NCBI GenBank assembly: GCA_022573285.1
Contig: JACZUF010000013.1
Span: forward strand, 1-64,000
Origin: Chloroflexota bacterium
Lineage (GTDB): Bacteria > Chloroflexota > Dehalococcoidia > Lucifugimonadales > UBA3495
Reading direction: 5' to 3'
DNA: 64,000 bases
In this document: piece by piece, positions 59,745 through 64,000 of the stretch
How the letters are laid out: each line of letters opens with the position of its first letter
How positions within the stretch are numbered: the stretch's first letter is position 1
Position numbers and translations under genes: made by a program
The notes under the pieces: generated by a model
Database searches by the model: none
The model's input: the letters and a program-made list of their open reading frames with translations, nothing else
Told to the model about the DNA's origin: nothing

Positions 59745-62018
59745 ATGGACATCATCGGGGTCTCCGTACCCAGAATCGACGCGGTGGACAAGGTAACCGG
59801 CCGCGCTGCTTACGTGGGCGACCTGGAAGTATCCGGTATGCTCCACGGCAAGATACTCCGCAGTCCGCTGCCCCACGCCGTGGTGCGGGAGATAGACGCC
59901 AGCGAGGCCCTGAAGCTGCCCGGCGTGGTGGCGGTGCTGACCCGGGACGACTTGGAAGGGCTGGACCCATTCTACGGCGCGGTGGTGCGTGACCGGCCCT
60001 TCATCGCCACCGACAAGGTCCGCTATCAGGGAGAGCCGGTGGCCGCCGTGGCCGCCGTGGACCCGGCCACCGCGGAAGAGGCGCTGGATTTAATCCAGGT
60101 GGAGTACGAGGAGTTGCCGGTGGTCTCCGATACGGTTGAGGCCCTATCGGGCGTTGGGGCAACGGTCCACGAAACCAACCTGTGCAACCAGAGCGGCTAC
60201 GAGTGGGGAGACGTGGAAGACGCCTTCGCCAAGGCCGACCACATATTCGAAGACACCTTCACCTTTCCCATGGTCTACCACTACGCCATGGAGCCCCACG
60301 CCGTCATCGCCGACTATTCCAACCAGGGAATCACCGTCTGGTCCACGGCCCAGCACCCCTTCCTGGTGCGGGAAGACCTGGCCCGGATGTTCGGCTTTCA
60401 GTTGCATCAGGTGCGGGTGGTGGTGCCCTACCTGGGAGGCGGGTTCGGCAGCAAGTCCTACACCAAGCTGGAGCCCTTGGTGGTGGCCTTGAGCAAGGTC
60501 GCTGGGCGGCCCGTCCGAATCGCTCTCACCGTTGAAGAAGCGTTCAAGACCATCCGCAGGCATGCCGCCCGGTGCACTGTCAAGACCGGGGTGATGGACG
60601 ACGGCGAATTCGTGGCCCGGGAGTGTCTGATCCATCTGGACACCGGCGCCTACGCCGATAACGGGCCCTTGGTGGCCAACCGGGCCGCCCAGCGCATCAT
60701 GGGCGCGTATCGTTGGGCCAACGTAAAGATTACTTCCTACGCGGTCTACACCAACAGCACACCCGCCGGTTCCTTCCGGTCCATCGGCGCTCCCCAAGCC
60801 GCTTGGGCCAGCGAGTCCCAGGTGGACATCATCGCCCACGCCTTGGGCTTGGACCCATTGGAGATTCGACTAAAGAACCTGGTGGCCAGGGGCGAGGAAT
60901 TCCGGCCGGGAAACCGCCCGCTGGACGCCGACCCGGCCACCGGGCTGCGCCTGGCCGCCCAAGCCGTGGGCATGAGCCTGGACCGAGAACCGGAAGAGCA
61001 GGAATCGCCGCTTCCTATAAAGACCGGCCGGGGGCTGGGCTGCAACCTATCGGGCGTGGGCTCGTCGCCAACGTCCACCGCCATCGTCCGCCTGCACGTG
61101 GACGGCACGGTCACGGTCTTGGCGGGGACCACCGAGATCGGGCAGGGCTCCCGCGGCGTCTTGGCCCAGGTGGTGTCCCAAGAGCTGCAGGTGCCCATGG
61201 AGCAGGTGGCCATGGTCTCGTCGGACACCGGGATCGTGCCCTACGACCGGTCCACCGGTTCCAGCCGCTCCACCACGATGATGGGACTGGCGGTGCAGGG
61301 CGCGGCGAAGGAAGTGAGGGAACAGTTGCTGGAACTGGCCGCCTTGCACTTCGATTGTGACGTGGAGGAGCTGTCGGTGAACGACGGGCTGGTAATGCGG
61401 GGCACAGAGTCGGTCACTTATGGCGCTCTCATTGAAGAGGAGTTCGGCCAGCGGGCCGGCGAGCTACTGGGCCGGGGGTACGTTACTCCCCGCCGGGACA
61501 ACGGCCGGCTGAGCCAGTCGCCCGCCTTCTGGGAGGTGGGCATCGCCGCCGCCCGAATAGAGGTGGATACCGAAACCGGCGCCATCCGCATACCCCACTA
61601 CGTCTCGGTGGCCGATGTGGGAGTCGCGATCAATCCCCAGCAATGCGAGGGCCAAGACGAGGGCGCTTGCATGCAGGGCCTGGGCCACACCCTGTTCGAA
61701 GAGATGCTCTACGAAGACGGCCAGTTGCTCAATCCCAACCTGGTGGACTACAAGGTGCCCACCTTTGCTGATTTGCCCGGCAACCTGGAAACCATCATGA
61801 TCGAAAACCACGACGGGCCCGGCCCCTTCGGCGCCAAGGGCTTGGGCGAAGGCGGTATCGTATCCGCCGCGCCCTCCGTGGCCAACGCCCTATTTCAGGC
61901 CACCGGCGTGAGGATCAAGGACCTGCCCTTGACCCCGGAGCGGGTCTGGCGGGCGCTGAGAGACGCCGGGGCAATATCCGGCGAACAGGGCGGCGAACAG
62001 GGCGGCGCCAACAAGTGA
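59745..62018 (+). CDS. Molybdopterin-binding (large) subunit of a Mo-hydroxylase, CoxL/XdhA-like, 757 aa
   Basis: It starts IIGVSVPRIDAVDKVTGRAAYVGDL. Cofactor loops are PYLGGGFGSKSYTKLEP, FRSIGAPQAAWASE and GTTEIGQGSRG, and the catalytic Glu is in GAKGLGEGGI. The CO-dehydrogenase-specific selanyl-Cys loop (AYRCSFR) is absent; the corresponding stretch reads SFRSIGAPQ. It is therefore a form II-like or other hydroxylase rather than a true CO dehydrogenase. The stop codon overlaps the CoxG-like start by 4 bp. Confidence 0.94.
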   Translation: MDIIGVSVPRIDAVDKVTGRAAYVGDLEVSGMLHGKILRSPLPHAVVREIDASEALKLPGVVAVLTRDDLEGLDPFYGAVVRDRPFIATDKVRYQGEPVAAVAAVDPATAEEALDLIQVEYEELPVVSDTVEALSGVGATVHETNLCNQSGYEWGDVEDAFAKADHIFEDTFTFPMVYHYAMEPHAVIADYSNQGITVWSTAQHPFLVREDLARMFGFQLHQVRVVVPYLGGGFGSKSYTKLEPLVVALSKVAGRPVRIALTVEEAFKTIRRHAARCTVKTGVMDDGEFVARECLIHLDTGAYADNGPLVANRAAQRIMGAYRWANVKITSYAVYTNSTPAGSFRSIGAPQAAWASESQVDIIAHALGLDPLEIRLKNLVARGEEFRPGNRPLDADPATGLRLAAQAVGMSLDREPEEQESPLPIKTGRGLGCNLSGVGSSPTSTAIVRLHVDGTVTVLAGTTEIGQGSRGVLAQVVSQELQVPMEQVAMVSSDTGIVPYDRSTGSSRSTTMMGLAVQGAAKEVREQLLELAALHFDCDVEELSVNDGLVMRGTESVTYGALIEEEFGQRAGELLGRGYVTPRRDNGRLSQSPAFWEVGIAAARIEVDTETGAIRIPHYVSVADVGVAINPQQCEGQDEGACMQGLGHTLFEEMLYEDGQLLNPNLVDYKVPTFADLPGNLETIMIENHDGPGPFGAKGLGEGGIVSAAPSVANALFQATGVRIKDLPLTPERVWRALRDAGAISGEQGGEQGGANK

Positions 62019-62470
62019 AGATTTCCGACAGTCTGGAGGTCGAGTTTCCAATCCAGCGGGTGTGGGACCTGCTACAGGACCCGCGGCGTTCCATGGGGGC
62101 CATGCCCGGAGTCCAGTCCATCGAAATCCGCGACGAAACCACTTTCGACCTCACGGTGGCACAGCGGGTGGGCCCATTTAGAGTCCAGTTTCAGGTGACC
62201 ATGCACCTGATCGAAGTTGCGCCGCCGACACGCCTGGTGGCCACCGGTCAGGGGAAGGAATCCGCTGGGACGTTGTTGCGGATACCCTCGGCCGTCTTGG
62301 AGTTGGAAGCCTTGGGCGAGGAGCGGACCCGGCTGTCCTACGAGATAGAGTTCAGTCTCATGGGCAAATTGGGCACTCTGGGTTATCCCATGATCAAGCA
62401 CAAAGCCGGGGAGATGTCCAAGACATTCGCCGATAACCTGCGAAAGGAACTGGCCAGCGCGGCTTCCTGA
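62015..62470 (+). CDS. CoxG-like SRPBCC protein, 151 aa
   Basis: The SRPBCC/CoxG fold is seen from LEVEFPIQRVWDLLQDPRRSMGAMPGVQSIE and FADNLRKEL at the C-terminus. CoxG proteins anchor or help assemble Mo-hydroxylases at the membrane, but this one lacks a C-terminal membrane helix. The GTG start overlaps the large-subunit stop (GTGA), so the two are translationally coupled. Confidence 0.88.
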   Translation: MKISDSLEVEFPIQRVWDLLQDPRRSMGAMPGVQSIEIRDETTFDLTVAQRVGPFRVQFQVTMHLIEVAPPTRLVATGQGKESAGTLLRIPSAVLELEALGEERTRLSYEIEFSLMGKLGTLGYPMIKHKAGEMSKTFADNLRKELASAAS

Positions 62471-62618
62471 CTCCCTAACCAACCATCTGTCTGGAGCGAT
62501 GAAAATGCCCAGTTCCGTGTTTCCTAGCTACCTAAGGTTTAAATCAACGGCGCCAAAAGGACTTCTTTTCGGTGCGTCGAGACAGCCAGTTTAGCCAAGC
62601 CGTAGAACGAGGTTACTG

Positions 62619-63677
62619 ATGCAATACTACTTGTATGTTTCACTGCAAGACGATGACAAGATATCGATATTCACTATGGATTCTGGGACGGGCAAGCTAA
62701 CGCCGAATGCCGAGGTGCCTGTATCGGGGGGGCCGTCCCTGCTGACAATAAGCCCGGACCGAAAAGTTCTCTACGCCGGGCATCGCACCGTTCCGGAGAT
62801 ATCTAGCTATCGGATAGACCACGGCACCGGCGGACTTACTCAGAATGGTACAGTATCGCCTGACGACCCTCCCGCTTTTCTGTCCACTGACCGCAAGGGT
62901 AGGTATTTGCTGTCATCCTATTATCAAGGCGGGCGTGTGGCGGTACATCCGATCGGCGATGACGGAGCTGTGGGAGAACCACCCATCGAATGGCTGGCAA
63001 CAGACAATGGCGCCCACGCGATGCAGACCGACCGATCCAACCAGTTCGCCTTCGTGCCTCACATCGCCCGCTTAAACGATAACGTATTGGAACCGGTGAA
63101 GGAGGCATATGGGCCAAATGTGATTTTTCAGTTTAGGTTTGACGGAAATACCGGCCGTCTTACCCCCAATTCTCCGCTAAAGGTCGAGCAGGGGGAGCGG
63201 CTTGGCCCCCGCCACTTTTGCTTTCATCCAACCCAAGATGTCGTCTACTTTTCCAATGAGCAAGGCTGCAGTGTCACCGGCTACCGTCTAGACACTTCGG
63301 CTGGAACGCTGTCGGCTTTTCAAACTATAACGACCCTGCCCGACGGCTACGCAGAAAGGAACACTTGCTCCCAGATTCAAATCACTTCTTCGGGGAAATT
63401 CTTGTACGTTCCCAACCGAGGCCACAACAGCATCGCAGGCTTCTCGGTAGACGCTTCCAGCGGGCGGCTGACGGCCATCGGTCAAGTTTCGACCGAAGCT
63501 GTGCCTAGCGCCTTCAGCCTGGACCCTGAGGGGAATTTCCTCTTCGCCGCCGGCTCGGCGTCGGGCCGTCTCACCTCGTACCGAATCAACGGAGATACCG
63601 GTGAGCTTACTCCGTTGGAGACATATTCTGTAGGCCAGCGGCCCATGTGGGTGCTGGTAACAAGTCTCGGAGACTAG
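62619..63677 (+). CDS. Lactonase family seven-bladed beta-propeller (6-phosphogluconolactonase-like), 352 aa
   Basis: The repeating pattern is that of the Pgl/YbhE lactonase family: YVSLQDDDKISIFTMDSGTG, SPDRKVLYAGH, GRYLLSSYYQGGRV, GPRHFCFHPTQDVVYFSNE, SGKFLYVPNRGHNSIAGFSV and a final PMWVLVT. It may open a lactone made by the neighbouring oxidations. It lies 148 bp after the CoxG-like gene and just before another Mo-hydroxylase gene. Confidence 0.9.
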   Translation: MQYYLYVSLQDDDKISIFTMDSGTGKLTPNAEVPVSGGPSLLTISPDRKVLYAGHRTVPEISSYRIDHGTGGLTQNGTVSPDDPPAFLSTDRKGRYLLSSYYQGGRVAVHPIGDDGAVGEPPIEWLATDNGAHAMQTDRSNQFAFVPHIARLNDNVLEPVKEAYGPNVIFQFRFDGNTGRLTPNSPLKVEQGERLGPRHFCFHPTQDVVYFSNEQGCSVTGYRLDTSAGTLSAFQTITTLPDGYAERNTCSQIQITSSGKFLYVPNRGHNSIAGFSVDASSGRLTAIGQVSTEAVPSAFSLDPEGNFLFAAGSASGRLTSYRINGDTGELTPLETYSVGQRPMWVLVTSLGD

Positions 63678-63771
63678 CAGCTGGCGTTACGGCCCTGATC
63701 AACCTCTGCGATCAAGATGGTGGGGATTAATCGGCAGATTGATTGAGCCCTTTACCGAAAGGAGGACCGAA

Positions 63772-64000
63772 TTGACCACTTACGAAGTAGTTGGAAGACC
63801 CGTGACCCGGGAAGATGGGCCGGAGAAAGTGTCCGGCGCCCATTTGTACCCCGCCGACGTGGTCCGGCCAGGGATGATCTTCGGCAAAGTATTAAGAAGC
63901 CCGTTTCCACACGCGAAGATCGTTCGTATCGATACGTCTCGGGCGGCGGGCCTGCCCGGGGTCCGCGCCGTGGTTACCGGCCAGGACTTGCCCGGAATGC
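63772..64000 (+). CDS. Molybdopterin-binding subunit of a Mo-hydroxylase, 5' part only
   Basis: This gene is not in the ORF track because it leaves the window. From the TTG at 63772 it reads TTYEVVGRPVTREDGPEKVS, then MIFGKVLRSPFPHAKIVRID and AVVTGQDLPG, matching the N-terminal domain of the other two large subunits. AAAGGAGGACC lies 3-4 nt before the TTG and decides the start. It is the third large-subunit gene in the window. Confidence 0.9.
   Translation, partial: MTTYEVVGRPVTREDGPEKVSGAHLYPADVVRPGMIFGKVLRSPFPHAKIVRIDTSRAAGLPGVRAVVTGQDLPGM

Noticed and set aside
59745-62018. True form I CO dehydrogenase large subunit
   Set aside because: The active-site loop lacks the AYRCSFR selanyl-Cys motif, so the gene is better described generally as a Mo-hydroxylase.

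Overview
The window is a GC-rich, gene-dense bacterial chromosome segment. The gene content points to a heterotroph of the Chloroflexota, most like the marine SAR202/Dehalococcoidia group: three amidase-signature amidases, molybdenum hydroxylases of the xanthine/CO dehydrogenase type, a CaiB/BaiF CoA-transferase, a luciferase-like flavin monooxygenase, a ring-fission-type hydratase, sugar-lactone beta-propellers and several MFS pumps. This assignment rests on remembered gene content, not on a search. Core genes (dnaG-rpoD, glmU, xth, serC, malate synthase G) show that it is a chromosome.

Layout. 1-6.6 kb (minus): a dipeptidase cut by the window edge, two tandem MFS pumps, a GIY-YIG gene directly behind tRNA-Ala(GGC), a tandem array of truncated tRNA-Ala copies, then an NHL propeller and an SMP-30 lactonase. 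6.8-17.6 kb: three amidases, one with a small AtzG-like partner, plus a cyclase-family hydrolase and a flavin disulfide reductase. The 3' end of the reductase gene is duplicated 3 kb downstream, bracketing a two-gene envelope operon. 17.8-28.6 kb: glmU, a CBS/CorC-type protein, a sortase-like protein without its catalytic cysteine, rpoD-dnaG, GDPD, MFS and protoglobin. 28.7-41.9 kb: an AroQ-like protein with altered catalytic residues, a beta-lactamase-like hydrolase, a 2-keto-4-pentenoate hydratase-like enzyme, xth, small membrane proteins, a CoA-transferase, an orphan Mo-hydroxylase large subunit, an LLM oxidoreductase, a DUF4349 protein and a lipoprotein gene with an internal TGA. 41.9-46.3 kb: a PilJ-type sensor kinase split by one extra base, a response regulator, a receiver-cyclase fusion and a Crp/Fnr regulator. 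46.4-57 kb: malate synthase G with serC, a coiled-coil protein, a TPR protein, small secreted proteins and a 1072-residue MalT/BTAD regulator. 57.7-64 kb: a VOC protein, a complete coxM/S/L/G-like operon, a lactonase and the start of another Mo-hydroxylase large subunit.

The most interesting unexplained signal is repeat DNA linked to GIY-YIG nuclease genes. One GIY-YIG gene (15756-16061) lies inside a 382-bp element bounded by imperfect terminal inverted repeats. Two elements of about 100 bp with the same ends but no gene occur at 8508-8598 and 13096-13201, like MITE derivatives. The other GIY-YIG gene sits between an intact tRNA-Ala with three partial copies and a degenerate tRNA-like copy, and all the copies carry a CCCGAT/ATCGGG hairpin at the anticodon position. 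Together these suggest small mobile units that may use a GIY-YIG nuclease.
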